NCBI GenBank assembly: GCA_945833885.1
Contig: CAMAFY010000023.1
Location: 1-44,129, forward strand
DNA: 44,129 bases
Direction: 5' to 3'
Source: an uncultured Bacteroidales bacterium
GTDB lineage: Bacteria > Bacteroidota > Bacteroidia > Bacteroidales > Bacteroidaceae
Of the stretch, positions 35,793-43,985 are shown in pieces. Position 1 is the first letter of the stretch. Each line of letters begins with the position of its first letter. A program made the position numbers and the translations under genes. The notes under the pieces were generated by a model, which was not told the origin of the DNA, ran no database searches, and saw only the letters and a program-made list of their open reading frames with translations.

Positions 35793-36791
35793 TTATGTGG
35801 GGAGGAGTGCTTTCAGGGCGGCCTCTTCTGCGAAGAGCACGCTGATGGTGATGTCCTGGACGATGATTTTCTCCATCACTTGCGGTGGCAGTCCGGCATG
35901 GCGGAGGCGTTGGAAGTCCTTCGCCGTGGTAATGATGGCGGGGACGTCGGCTGCGGCAACGCTGATGCGGCGGACATCGGCGGGGGAGAAACGGTGATGG
36001 TCGGGGAAGTTGAGGTGGCTGGTGAGGGCGATGCCCATGCCGCGCAGATGGTTTTCAAGGGGTTCGGGGCGTGCGATGCCCGTGATGAGGAGGGCTTTCT
36101 GCGGAACATCCCCCGGAAGTGGGGCGTAGGTCATGGTGGTGAAGAACACCCTTTGCCCTTCGTCGGGTTGGAGCCTGCCGACGATGTCGCGTGCTTCCTG
36201 TTGGGAGAGGTCGTTGGGGCACTTGGTGACGATGATGATGTCTGCCCGCCGTGCCCCTTTCCGGCGTTCGCGGAGACGGCCTGCAGGCAGTACGAAGTCG
36301 GCATAATAGGGTCGTGCATAGTCGGTGAGGAGGATGGTGATGCGGGGCTTGACGTAGCGGTGCTGGAAGATGTCGTCGAGGACCACCACATCGGGTTTGC
36401 GCTCGTTGCCGAGGCGTGTGATGGCAGGTGCCCGCCGTTCGCCGACCGCCACGCACACCTTGCCGCGGAATCTGCGGAACATCTGCAAAGGCTCGTCGCC
36501 CACGTCGTCGGCGGTGCTGTTGCCGTCGGCATAGCGGAAGCCTCGTGTCCGTCTGCCATAGCCCCTTGAAAGGATGGCGACGGAGCGCCCCTTATCCAGA
36601 TAATGTGCCGCCAGAAATTCGGTGTGTGGTGTTTTTCCCGTGCCTCCCACGGTGAGGTTTCCGATGCCGACGGTGGGCATCCCGGGGTGCGTCACCGCCA
36701 GCCGTCCGTGGTCGAACAGCCAGTTGCGCACATCGGTCACCGCAGCGTAGAGGGCGGCGAAGGGCAACAGTAGGTAGCGGAGGACGGTCAT
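35793..36791 (-). CDS. lpxK: Tetraacyldisaccharide 4'-kinase
   Basis: This 332-residue enzyme phosphorylates the lipid A precursor at the inner membrane. The start is placed at 36791, where MTVLRYLLLPFAALYAAVTD forms the membrane-associating N-terminus; the frame is open upstream to 36890. The P-loop GNLTVGGTGKT is at 44-54, and VVVLDDIFQHR near 140-150 is the LpxK substrate and Walker-B-like segment. Length is typical. It lies 289 bases downstream of sppA, with a 10-bp array between. Confidence 0.94.
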   Translation of the reverse strand: MTVLRYLLLPFAALYAAVTDVRNWLFDHGRLAVTHPGMPTVGIGNLTVGGTGKTPHTEFLAAHYLDKGRSVAILSRGYGRRTRGFRYADGNSTADDVGDEPLQMFRRFRGKVCVAVGERRAPAITRLGNERKPDVVVLDDIFQHRYVKPRITILLTDYARPYYADFVLPAGRLRERRKGARRADIIIVTKCPNDLSQQEARDIVGRLQPDEGQRVFFTTMTYAPLPGDVPQKALLITGIARPEPLENHLRGMGIALTSHLNFPDHHRFSPADVRRISVAAADVPAIITTAKDFQRLRHAGLPPQVMEKIIVQDITISVLFAEEAALKALLPT

Positions 36792-36884
36792 TGGGGCGGG
36801 GAGGATTGCAGGTTTTGGGGGAAAGAGTGGGAGGGAAAACTTAGTAGGGCCGAGGAGGGGGGCTGGGGAATCCGAGACCCTACT

Positions 36885-37010
36885 AGGCAATCCTAGGAGA
36901 ACCTAGGAAATCCGAGGCGATCATAGGCAGTTTTAGGCGATCATAGGCAGCCCGAGGCGATCATAGGAAACCCTAAGTGGCCTTAGGAGATGCTATGAAG
37001 CCCAGGCCTG
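36885..37010. repeat. 10-bp tandem array
   Basis: Units AGGCAATCCT, AGGAGAACCT, AGGAAATCCG, AGGCGATCAT, AGGCAGTTTT and so on start at 36885, 36895, 36905 and then every ten bases to 36995. That is twelve in-phase units without a shift. The period is one helical turn. The sequence type resembles the array at 34621-34755 but not the 22-bp arrays. Confidence 0.95.
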
Positions 37011-37080
37011 AGAGACGGAAGGCGATACTAAGTGAGAAAAAATGGGAGGGCTTGAGGGCTGATAATCGCTTGGAGAGGGA

Positions 37081-38883
37081 TTATTCCGCGCTGAAACCGA
37101 GGATGTTTGGCTCGTAGGGCATGCGGGCTTGCAGGACGGAGTTGTTGCCGGCGCTGCGGATGACGTTGAGGGGCTCGTAGTAGACGCCGAGGGTTTCGCG
37201 GAGTTTCTGCTCCATATAGTCGGGCTCGTCCTTCTGCATCATCTGTTCCATGAATCCCATGGGCAGAGGATAACTGCTGCGTGAGTAGTCGCCGTCGTCG
37301 AGTTTGGCGAGGTCTGCCGCCTTTTTCACGGCGTCGTCGAGGCTTCCGATGCGGTCCACGAGTCCGAGTTTCAGCGCCTGCTTGCCGGTCCATACGCGGC
37401 CCTGTCCGATGCTGTCGACACTTTCGGTGGTCATGCGGCGTCCGGCGGCGGTGCGTCCCTTTGCCACTCGGTTGAGGAAGAGGGCATAGCCACGGTTGAC
37501 ATACTGCTGCATCATGTCGCTCTCATAGTCGTTGAAGGGTCGGCCCATGGCACCGAAGTCGCTATGGCTGTTCGTTTTGACGACATCGAACGAGAGTCCG
37601 AGTTTCTCTTTGAGGAGGTTGCTGGCATCGGGTATCATGCCGAAGATGCCGATGCTGCCCGTAATGGTGGTGTTTTCGGCGAAGATGTAGTCGGCACCGC
37701 AACTCATATAATAACCACCGCTGGCAGCCATGCCACCCATCGACACCACTACGGGTTTCTTCTGTTTGAGCAGTTGGATGGCACGCCACATCTGTTCGCT
37801 GGCGTATGCCGAACCTCCGCCGCTGTTGATGCGCAGAACGACCGCCTTCACGTTGTCGTCCTCAGCCAGAAGGTCGAGGTCCTTCACCACCTTTTCGCCG
37901 ACGATTACGGGGTTATAGGCGGAATATCCGGTGGTCGACGCCGCGTCGACGATGGAACCCTCGGCATAGTATACCGCCACGACGTCGCCCGTGGTGATGG
38001 GAAGTTGCGCCTCGACGAGGTCGGAAGGCTCGACGAAGTTCACCGTCTCCTCGCCCACACGCCCGCGAAGGCTGGCACGCACCTGGTCAGCATACGCCAG
38101 ACGGTCGACGAGATGCTGCTCCTTTAACTGCTTCGTCTCGATGAACGTGGTGTTCGTGTCCGCCAGTTTTTTCAGGTTCTCGGCGGAAATTTTTCGGCTC
38201 TTTCCGACCGCTTCCATGATTTCCTCCCAGATGCTGCCGAGATAACTCGACATCTGTTCGCGGTTCGCCTCGCTCATCGAGGTGAGGATGTAGGGTTCCA
38301 CGGCGCTTTTGTAGGTTCCCACCTTGAAGACCTGCATCTTCACGCCCAGTTTTTCAAGGAGTCCGGTGTAGAAGATGGGCTGTGCCGCCATTCCGCGCCA
38401 CTCCACGATGCCCGAAGGGTTGACGAAGATGCTGTCGGCCACTGAGGCTACGTAGTAGGAGCCTTGTGAATAGGTGTCGGCATAGGCGTAGATCCATTTT
38501 CCGCTCTTCTTGAAATCCGCCAGATGACGTCGGAGATATTCCAGCGATGCGGGGTCGGCGGCGAGGGTACCACCGTCGAGGAAGATGCCTTCGATGTTGT
38601 CGTTTTCCTTGGCGGCATCGATGGCCTCCACCAGTTGGTCGAGTCCTGTGACGCTTGCCGCGCTGTTGCCGAGTATGGCGTCTATGGGGTTTTCCGCCGG
38701 TGTCTGCTCCGTCAGGGTGCCTGCCATGCGGATGCGCAGCACGCTATGCTTGGTGACGCTGCCTCCCGTGGTCCCCATCTGGCTGAGGGCGGAGGCCATG
38801 ATGAAGAGGAGGACAAGGGCGAAAACGTTGACGAGGATAAAGCCAAGCATGGTGGCGAGGGTGTATTTCACAAATTCTTTCAT
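37081..38883 (-). CDS. sppA: Signal peptide peptidase SppA, 67K type
   Basis: This 600-residue membrane serine peptidase degrades leftover signal peptides. Residues 12-34 form the membrane anchor. Two S49 halves follow. The catalytic lysine is K192 in KVGTYKSAVEPY, in the first half, and the catalytic serine is S388 in SMGGMAASGGYYMS, in the second, as in E. coli SppA (K209/S409). Length matches the double-domain type. It heads the sppA-lpxK-punA group; the upstream spacer carries an AT-rich 22-bp array. Confidence 0.95.
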   Translation of the reverse strand: MKEFVKYTLATMLGFILVNVFALVLLFIMASALSQMGTTGGSVTKHSVLRIRMAGTLTEQTPAENPIDAILGNSAASVTGLDQLVEAIDAAKENDNIEGIFLDGGTLAADPASLEYLRRHLADFKKSGKWIYAYADTYSQGSYYVASVADSIFVNPSGIVEWRGMAAQPIFYTGLLEKLGVKMQVFKVGTYKSAVEPYILTSMSEANREQMSSYLGSIWEEIMEAVGKSRKISAENLKKLADTNTTFIETKQLKEQHLVDRLAYADQVRASLRGRVGEETVNFVEPSDLVEAQLPITTGDVVAVYYAEGSIVDAASTTGYSAYNPVIVGEKVVKDLDLLAEDDNVKAVVLRINSGGGSAYASEQMWRAIQLLKQKKPVVVSMGGMAASGGYYMSCGADYIFAENTTITGSIGIFGMIPDASNLLKEKLGLSFDVVKTNSHSDFGAMGRPFNDYESDMMQQYVNRGYALFLNRVAKGRTAAGRRMTTESVDSIGQGRVWTGKQALKLGLVDRIGSLDDAVKKAADLAKLDDGDYSRSSYPLPMGFMEQMMQKDEPDYMEQKLRETLGVYYEPLNVIRSAGNNSVLQARMPYEPNILGFSAE

Positions 38884-38959
38884 AGTCGTTGTTCTATGTT
38901 TTTAGGGGGGTAGGGTGGGTGAATGCTTCGGAGAAAATCTCCCGTTTGTCAGAGGTAGG

Positions 38960-39115
38960 GAATGATATATAAAGGATATCTGAATTATATATAAAGGAGA
39001 TGGAATTTATATATATTAAGGAGATGGGAATGATATATTAAGGAGATGGGGACTGTATGTCCGTGAAATGGGAAAATATATCAAGGAACCGAGGAAGATA
39101 TATAAGGATGAGGAA
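38960..39115. repeat. 22-bp tandem array, AT-rich, about eight units
   Basis: Units of type GAATGATATATAAAGGAGAT start at 38960, 38982, 39003, 39028, 39050, 39072 and 39094, with a partial unit at 39113. Spacings are 22, 21, 25, 22, 22, 22 and 19. It lies in the spacer between sppA and xthA, 77 bases upstream of the sppA start codon. Unlike most arrays it is AT-rich, so base composition is not the common factor. Confidence 0.92.
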
Positions 39116-39233
39116 AACTGGAATGGCAGGTTTCAGGGGGACGGAACACCGCTTTCAGCCGTTTCTTGACGCATCTGTAAATACCTGAATATCAGTTTTC
39201 AGAGGTTTGTGTGTTGGACTCTTGGAATAAGCG

Positions 39234-39986
39234 TCATTGAATTTCGAGTTCTACGGGGCAATGGTCCGACCCGAAGACTTCGGGATGGATGGCCGCCTTC
39301 TGCAAGCGTCCGTCGAGGGTCTTGGAGGTGATGAAGTAGTCGATGCGCCATCCTGCGTTCTTCTCGCGGGCGCGGAACCTGTAACTCCACCAGGAATAAG
39401 CGTCGGTGAGGGTTGGGAAGAAGTGGCGGAAAGTGTCGGTGAATCCTGCGTCGAGCAGGCGCGTCATCTTCTCGCGTTCCTCGTCGGTGAATCCGGCGTT
39501 CTTGCGGTTCGTCTTCGGATTTTTGAGGTCAATCTCCTGATGTGCCACGTTCAGGTCGCCGCAGACGACGACGGGCTTGCGGTTTTCCAGGTCTTTGAGG
39601 AAGCGGAGGAAGTCGTCCTCCCAGCGCATGCGGTAGTCGAGCCGCCGCAGACCGTCCTGGGAGTTCGGGGTGTAGCAGGTGACGAGGTAGAAGTCCTGAA
39701 ATTCGAGGGTGATGATGCGGCCCTCGTGGTCGTGTTCGTCGATGCCCATGCCGTAAGTCACGCTGATGGGTTTGACACGTGTGAAGATGGCAGTGCCGGA
39801 ATATCCCTTTTTCTCGGCATAGTTCCAATAACTTTCGTAGCCTTCAAAGGCGATGTCGGTTTGTCCGGCCTGCAACTTCGTTTCCTGCAGGCAGAAGCAG
39901 TCGGCATCGAGTGTGCGGAAACTATCCTCGAAGCCCTTTTCGCGGCAGGCTCTCAAGCCGTTGACGTTCCATGATATCAGTCTCAT
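39234..39986 (-). CDS. xthA: Exodeoxyribonuclease III
   Basis: This 250-residue AP endonuclease and 3' exonuclease acts in base-excision repair. It belongs to the exonuclease-endonuclease-phosphatase family. [12 protein letters not shown] is at 2-13, the metal-binding E35 is in CLQETKLQ, the [12 protein letters not shown] segment is near 160, and the catalytic SDHCPVEL comes at the very end. Length is typical. A -7 box lies about 200 bases upstream. Confidence 0.96.
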   Translation of the reverse strand: MRLISWNVNGLRACREKGFEDSFRTLDADCFCLQETKLQAGQTDIAFEGYESYWNYAEKKGYSGTAIFTRVKPISVTYGMGIDEHDHEGRIITLEFQDFYLVTCYTPNSQDGLRRLDYRMRWEDDFLRFLKDLENRKPVVVCGDLNVAHQEIDLKNPKTNRKNAGFTDEEREKMTRLLDAGFTDTFRHFFPTLTDAYSWWSYRFRAREKNAGWRIDYFITSKTLDGRLQKAAIHPEVFGSDHCPVELEIQ

Positions 39987-40191
39987 ATCGAGTGTATTGT
40001 ATGTTTTCTTTTATAGTGTTTTATGAATGTTCCGGAAGGATTGCGCCATACTTGCTGTAAGCATTTGCGGAGGTGCCGTGTGACTTGTGCGGAAGTCCGC
40101 GGAGGTCCGTGCACCACACATCGTGCGCTTCGGCCAGACATTCCGCAATGCCTTTCCGTTTTCGGAATGGAGGTATACACCAAGCCTGTGG

Positions 40192-40199
40192 CAAATTTA
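40192..40199 (-). promoter_or_regulatory. Probable promoter -7 box for xthA
   Basis: The minus strand reads TAAATTTG, exact for TAnnTTTG, followed by CCACAGGCTTGGTGTATA. The nearest upstream TTTG is 25 bases away, longer than usual. The initial transcript would resemble that of the promoter at 10494-10525. The leader would be about 200 bases. Confidence 0.5.
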
Positions 40200-40290
40200 C
40201 AATAATTAGATGAAACGATTGCTGCAAATGCTACATAATTTTCATATTTTTTTCACTCTCCTGCCTGTTTTTCCTTCCTTTCCCCTCTGC

Positions 40291-40493
40291 CATCCCTATC
40301 TCACAGGCGCATCATCGCCATATTCTGTGTCTGTCATCTCAATGGAAAGAGCCTGTTATCTCTATAAAATAAACGCATCATCTTAGTTAGATAAGCCCAT
40401 TATCTCTATAAAATAAGATAAGCCCATTATCTCTATAAAATAAACGCATTGTCCTCATCAAACAAGCACATCATCCCCATCAGATATATGTTT
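40291..40493. repeat. 22-bp tandem array, AT-rich, nine units
   Basis: CATC/TATCTC cores lie at 40291, 40313, 40335, 40357, 40379, 40401, 40428, 40450 and 40472. All spacings are 22 except one of 27. The most similar units read CATTATCTCTATAAAATAA. The array is in a 1.6-kb gene-free stretch. Confidence 0.9.
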
Positions 40494-40599
40494 CAATATG
40501 TGTTGTTTGATTATGTTGAAAGTGAATTTCAATGATTAAATAAACAATAGGAAATATTACGTATCGGAAATATACAATGCGTTTATTATCCCTTGTGGA

Positions 40600-41110
40600 A
40601 GTCCTGTGGAAAGTCCGCGGTTTGCGTGTGGAATGTTCCGAAGAATGGGGTAGGAAGTGTTGCGGTTCGTGATGGGAAATGGCGTGGTTCCCATGCTCCG
40701 GAGGGGTGGAGGAGATAAGGGACTGTAAGTTTGGGGAGCGTAAGGAGGAGAGTGGGAGAGGGCGGTGTAGGGGCGGAAGGAAAGGAGGAGGACGGAACGC
40801 AGGAGAGGCTTGGTTCGGGGTGGGTGAGCGGAGCGGAAGGGAGGTGTGGGAAGGTGCGTTGCCGACGGATCTCCGGGGTGTTGTGGAGGCGGCGGAAACG
40901 CCCGTGAGGGACGGGGAGAAGCGTGGGGAACAGGGTGGCGGGGACGCTGGTGAAGGGATGGCGGAAATCGGGGGACGACGGTGGGGATGCCGGGCGGAAG
41001 GTGGTGGCGGTGGCGCGCTCTGCAAAGTGCGGCACTTCCGGATCGGAGGTGGTTGGCGAGGGGCTGTTCCGGAGGGGGCTGGTGACAAAATTGGAGGGTC
41101 GGGAAAATTT
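40600..41110. other. G-rich, strand-asymmetric gene-free stretch
   Basis: The plus strand is strongly purine- and G-rich, with many GGGG and GGAGG runs from about 40680 to 41090. I find no gene; the open frames on both strands are proline/serine/arginine- or glycine/arginine-rich shadows of the composition. Units of about 22 bases may be present (AGCGTAAGGAGGAGAGTGGG and after), but they are too diverged to claim. Closely spaced G-runs could form quadruplexes. Confidence 0.45.
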
Positions 41111-41134
41111 TTATGAAGATTTTCAGAAGATTGT

Positions 41135-41165
41135 TTTGGACTTCCCGACAAAGGCTTTAACTTTG
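41135..41165 (+). promoter_or_regulatory. Strong Bacteroidetes-type promoter for the right-end gene pair
   Basis: TTTG (41135-41138), a 19-base gap and TAACTTTG (41158-41165) match the consensus exactly. Transcription should begin near 41172. The first gene starts only at 41575, so the leader is about 400 bases. Confidence 0.78.
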
Positions 41166-41194
41166 CAAAAAAAATCAAAGACAAGTTTAGGATA

Positions 41195-41211
41195 ACAGTA
41201 GTGATTACTGT
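41195..41211 (+). promoter_or_regulatory. Dyad in the leader just downstream of the promoter
   Basis: ACAGTA-GTGAT-TACTGT is a perfect 6-5-6 inverted repeat about 25 bases past the expected transcription start. It could be an operator for a dimeric repressor or a small leader hairpin. No regulator is encoded beside it in the window. Confidence 0.4.
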
Positions 41212-41574
41212 ACTTTTCGATGGCTATATGCGGAAAGCGCCGTACGGACCTTTCCGGTTGGCGCACCATTGACGCACCGCTCCGTAAAGGTTCCGCTTAT
41301 CGGGCTTCCGCGAAGCCCTGCACGATGCTCCTGCAAATGCCGCATCCTGACCCTTCCGGCCGCATGCCGGAGGTTGGTCTTCCGCCGCTTGCGCGCCCTG
41401 TGCGGGGCGGAAGGAAAAAGGCGCTGCGCATCAACTTTTCGTAATGGCCACGATAACCGTTTCGGGAAAATTCCGGTTTGGCAGCATCAGGATAACATTC
41501 GGACCGGCGGTTTTAGGATAACCTTAAAAAAACACGGTGGTGGTTTGCTGTCCCCCACCTTGCACGGAATTTCT

Positions 41575-43107
41575 ATGAGTAGCATGTTTTACGTTCCGTT
41601 CTCCCTTGAGGTGCTCACCATCCTCAGGGACCTCACCGACGCCCAGCGTGGCAAGGTCTACGACGCTCTCGCCTATTATCAGGCATACAGCGTGTATCCC
41701 GAATTCAAGAGCCGTCTGCTCCGCACCGTCTTCCGTCTCGTCGCCTTCAACCTCGGTTTTTCCCTCATCGTGAAAGAAGAAGAGAGGGAGAATATAGAGG
41801 GAGAGATAATAATAGATAAAAAAGTTAATAATCTTAACTCTAAAGTTAACTTTAACTCTTATCTGGCGATTAAAGAAAAAGATATAGAAAAAGAAAAGGG
41901 AAAAGAAAAGACAAGCGCCGCCGATGTGCCGGGCACCCCGTCAGCCGCCACGGCAAACGCGCAGGCATCTTCCGCAGAAAACACGAATGTCGCGCAAAGC
42001 GCCTCAACCCCCACCATCGCAGGTTCTGCGCCCGTTTCCGGCAAGGCTTCAGTAAATGTTTCGGACGCTCCGGAGAGCGTTGCCGCTGGTTCTATGCCCG
42101 TTTCCGGTAAGATTTCAGTAAACGTTTCGGACGCTCCGGAGAGCGTTGCCGCAGGATTTATGGCCGTTTCCGGCAAGGCTTCAGTAAATGTTTCGGACGC
42201 TCCGGAGAGCGTCGTCGCAGGATCTATGGCCGTTTCCGGCAAGGCTTCGGTAAATGTTTCGGACGCTCCGGAGAATGCTGACGCGGACGGTGCGGAAAAC
42301 CGTGCCGGAACAATGTCCGCATCCCAGGCATCGTCCTCCGTGCATAGCCCGATAGTATCGGAAAATGTTGAAAATCATTATCTTACGCATCGTTCAAATT
42401 CTTCAAACCCTTCCCTTAAACCACAGAATGCCATCAATGTTGAAAAAGTTAATCCGCCATATTCCGCAAATTTTGAGAATGTTCATCAGGATAATCCTCC
42501 AAGCCCTGTTGAAGGGGTAGGCACGGGGCGTGAGGCAAGTCTGGAGCATCCTCGCGATGCCTACTGTCCTTCCGGTTCCGTCCGGCTGTTCAGCCTCGAC
42601 GCTTCTTCCGGCATCGACGCCATGCTCTGCGGACCGGAACCCTCCGACGCCGAATGCTCCTTCGACGCCGTCTGGAAACTCTACGGCAAGGACGTCGGCG
42701 ACATGACCTACCTGAGGGGACGCTGGGCGCGCATCGGCATGGACGAACGCCGCAGGATTGTCCGCTACATCCGCGAATATGTCCGCGTCCGCCCGAAAGT
42801 CATCTTCCGCCGCAACTTCCGCAACTTCCTCGACATGCGCATCTGGGAGACGGAGCCACTGAGGGTATATCCCACGTCCGGCTCAACCTCCGCCCACCGC
42901 TCTTATGCCTCTCCCCAGCAACAGGCAGCGCCCTATGCGGGAAGTCCGACCTTCGGCACCCAACCACCGGCAGCCGCCGAGACGACGGAGGAGGGTGTGC
43001 GCCGCGAACTCGAAAGGATGCACCGCGACGAGGAGGAATACGAGGAACTGATGAAAGGCATCGATCCTAAAAAACTCAGTGAGGAATGGAAGAATCTCGA
43101 AGTTTGA
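41575..43107 (+). CDS. Mobile-element or phage-type replication-like protein with internal 22-residue repeats
   Basis: I place the start at 41575 (MSSMFYVPFSLEVLTILRDL), although the frame is open from 41269, giving 510 residues. The N-terminal 65 residues resemble the small domain (DUF6291-like) that opens replication-type proteins of Bacteroidetes phages and conjugative elements. A lysine/glutamate-rich linker follows (about 70-115). At about 153-238 are four near-identical 22-residue repeats (SGKASVNVSDAPESVAAG). A low-complexity region leads to a conserved helical domain at about 362-430 (FDAVWKLYGKDVGDMTYLRG, then RIVRYIREYVRVRPKVIFRR), typical of the C-termini of such proteins. The next gene overlaps its end by 22 bases. 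The function is inferred from architecture. Confidence 0.6.
   Translation: MSSMFYVPFSLEVLTILRDLTDAQRGKVYDALAYYQAYSVYPEFKSRLLRTVFRLVAFNLGFSLIVKEEERENIEGEIIIDKKVNNLNSKVNFNSYLAIKEKDIEKEKGKEKTSAADVPGTPSAATANAQASSAENTNVAQSASTPTIAGSAPVSGKASVNVSDAPESVAAGSMPVSGKISVNVSDAPESVAAGFMAVSGKASVNVSDAPESVVAGSMAVSGKASVNVSDAPENADADGAENRAGTMSASQASSSVHSPIVSENVENHYLTHRSNSSNPSLKPQNAINVEKVNPPYSANFENVHQDNPPSPVEGVGTGREASLEHPRDAYCPSGSVRLFSLDASSGIDAMLCGPEPSDAECSFDAVWKLYGKDVGDMTYLRGRWARIGMDERRRIVRYIREYVRVRPKVIFRRNFRNFLDMRIWETEPLRVYPTSGSTSAHRSYASPQQQAAPYAGSPTFGTQPPAAAETTEEGVRRELERMHRDEEEYEELMKGIDPKKLSEEWKNLEV
42031..42290 (+). repeat. In-frame tandem repeat, four copies of 66 bp
   Basis: GTTTCCGGCAAGGCTTCAGT-type units start at 42031, 42097, 42163 and 42229, exactly 66 apart, with few substitutions. 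The unit equals 22 codons. Inside each unit GTTTCCGG, GTTTCGG and GTTGCCG recur at roughly 22-base intervals. Confidence 0.97.
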
Positions 43108-43757
43108 AACAGCAGATGACCCTCGAGCGCACCGAGGGAATGGAGCGCCTGCTGAAAGGCTATTCCGAGCGCTTCGTGCAGAAACACGGCACCGCCGACC
43201 TTGCGGATTGCATCGACGCCGCCCCATCGTTGCAGATGATTGCCACCGCCCTCGACCGCGACAAGGTGGTGATGTGGCTTGCCGACCACTTGAAGTCGCT
43301 GGGCGATTTCAGCGGGGCGCGGCGCACCCTCGACAACCGCCAGATGACCGTCCTCGCCGAAATCCTCTACAACGAGTACGGATGGATCAACGTGCGTGAA
43401 CTGATGGTGTTTTTCTACCGTCTGAAACTCGGGAGGTATGCCATGACCTACGGCTCCTTCGACCCCGGTGTGGTGATGCGCTCCATCCGCACCTTCCTCG
43501 GCGAGCGCATGGCAGCCATCCATGAGGTGGAGGACCGCCGGCAGCGCCAGGAGTTGCACGCCGACCGCTCGAAATGCGTCAGTTACGACGAATACCGCCG
43601 CATGCTCACCGCCGGCGAACTGGACCACCTGATGACCCCCGAGCAGAAGGAGTTCTTCGCCAACGGAGGTTCCGGCCTCCCCGTCCTCTCCGCCGAGCAC
43701 GTCGTCCGCCACGGCCTCGGCAAGACCGTCGCCCTGAAAAGGCCCCGCACCTCCTGA
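43086..43757 (+). CDS. Hypothetical protein, second gene of the mobile-type pair
   Basis: This 223-residue protein is not firmly recognised. It overlaps the end of the preceding gene by 22 bases, so the two are translationally linked. It is helical and basic in the first half (MERLLKGYSERFVQKHGTAD) and has a middle segment QMTVLAEILYNEYGWINVRE, with MVFFYRLKLGRYAMTYGSFD after it, that resembles small proteins found with replication-type genes in Bacteroidetes phages and conjugative elements. Residues 150-200 are rich in charged residues. There is no signal peptide. An accessory replication role is possible. Confidence 0.6.
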   Translation: MEESRSLKQQMTLERTEGMERLLKGYSERFVQKHGTADLADCIDAAPSLQMIATALDRDKVVMWLADHLKSLGDFSGARRTLDNRQMTVLAEILYNEYGWINVRELMVFFYRLKLGRYAMTYGSFDPGVVMRSIRTFLGERMAAIHEVEDRRQRQELHADRSKCVSYDEYRRMLTAGELDHLMTPEQKEFFANGGSGLPVLSAEHVVRHGLGKTVALKRPRTS

Positions 43758-43816
43758 CCGTGGCGGAAGCCTCCGGTGAATCCCACCTTCCACCTCCCCT
43801 CCCCACCGTCCCTCCC

Positions 43817-43985
43817 CGCGTGGCAAAGAGGGTGAATGCCCCTCGCCGGAGTCGATGCGGCTGTTCTTCAGGGTCTTCTTTCCGCGTGGTAAAGAGGGTG
43901 AATGCCCCTCGCCGGTGTCGATGCGCCCGTTCTTTTTGCTCTTCTTTCCGTGTGGCAAATGGTCTTCTTTCCGCGTGGCAAAGCG
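43817..43985. repeat. 66-bp repeat array downstream of the mobile-type pair
   Basis: CGCGTGG(C/T)AAAGAGGGTGAATG starts at 43817 and 43883, and a shortened copy at 43949, 66 bases apart. A further CGCGTGGCAAAG is at 43972, 23 bases on. 66 is three times 22. The units also share TTTCCG, GT.AATG and CCGGAG in the same order as the coding repeat at 42031-42290. Confidence 0.9.

Noticed and set aside
40480..41184. Minus-strand 234-residue proline/serine/arginine-rich frame
   Set aside because: Composition mirrors the G-rich plus strand and nothing protein-like is visible.
41220..41444. Possible 74-residue leader peptide before the mobile-type gene
   Set aside because: The ATG lies in the leader at a plausible place, but composition is random-like and the other frame is open too; not enough to call a gene.
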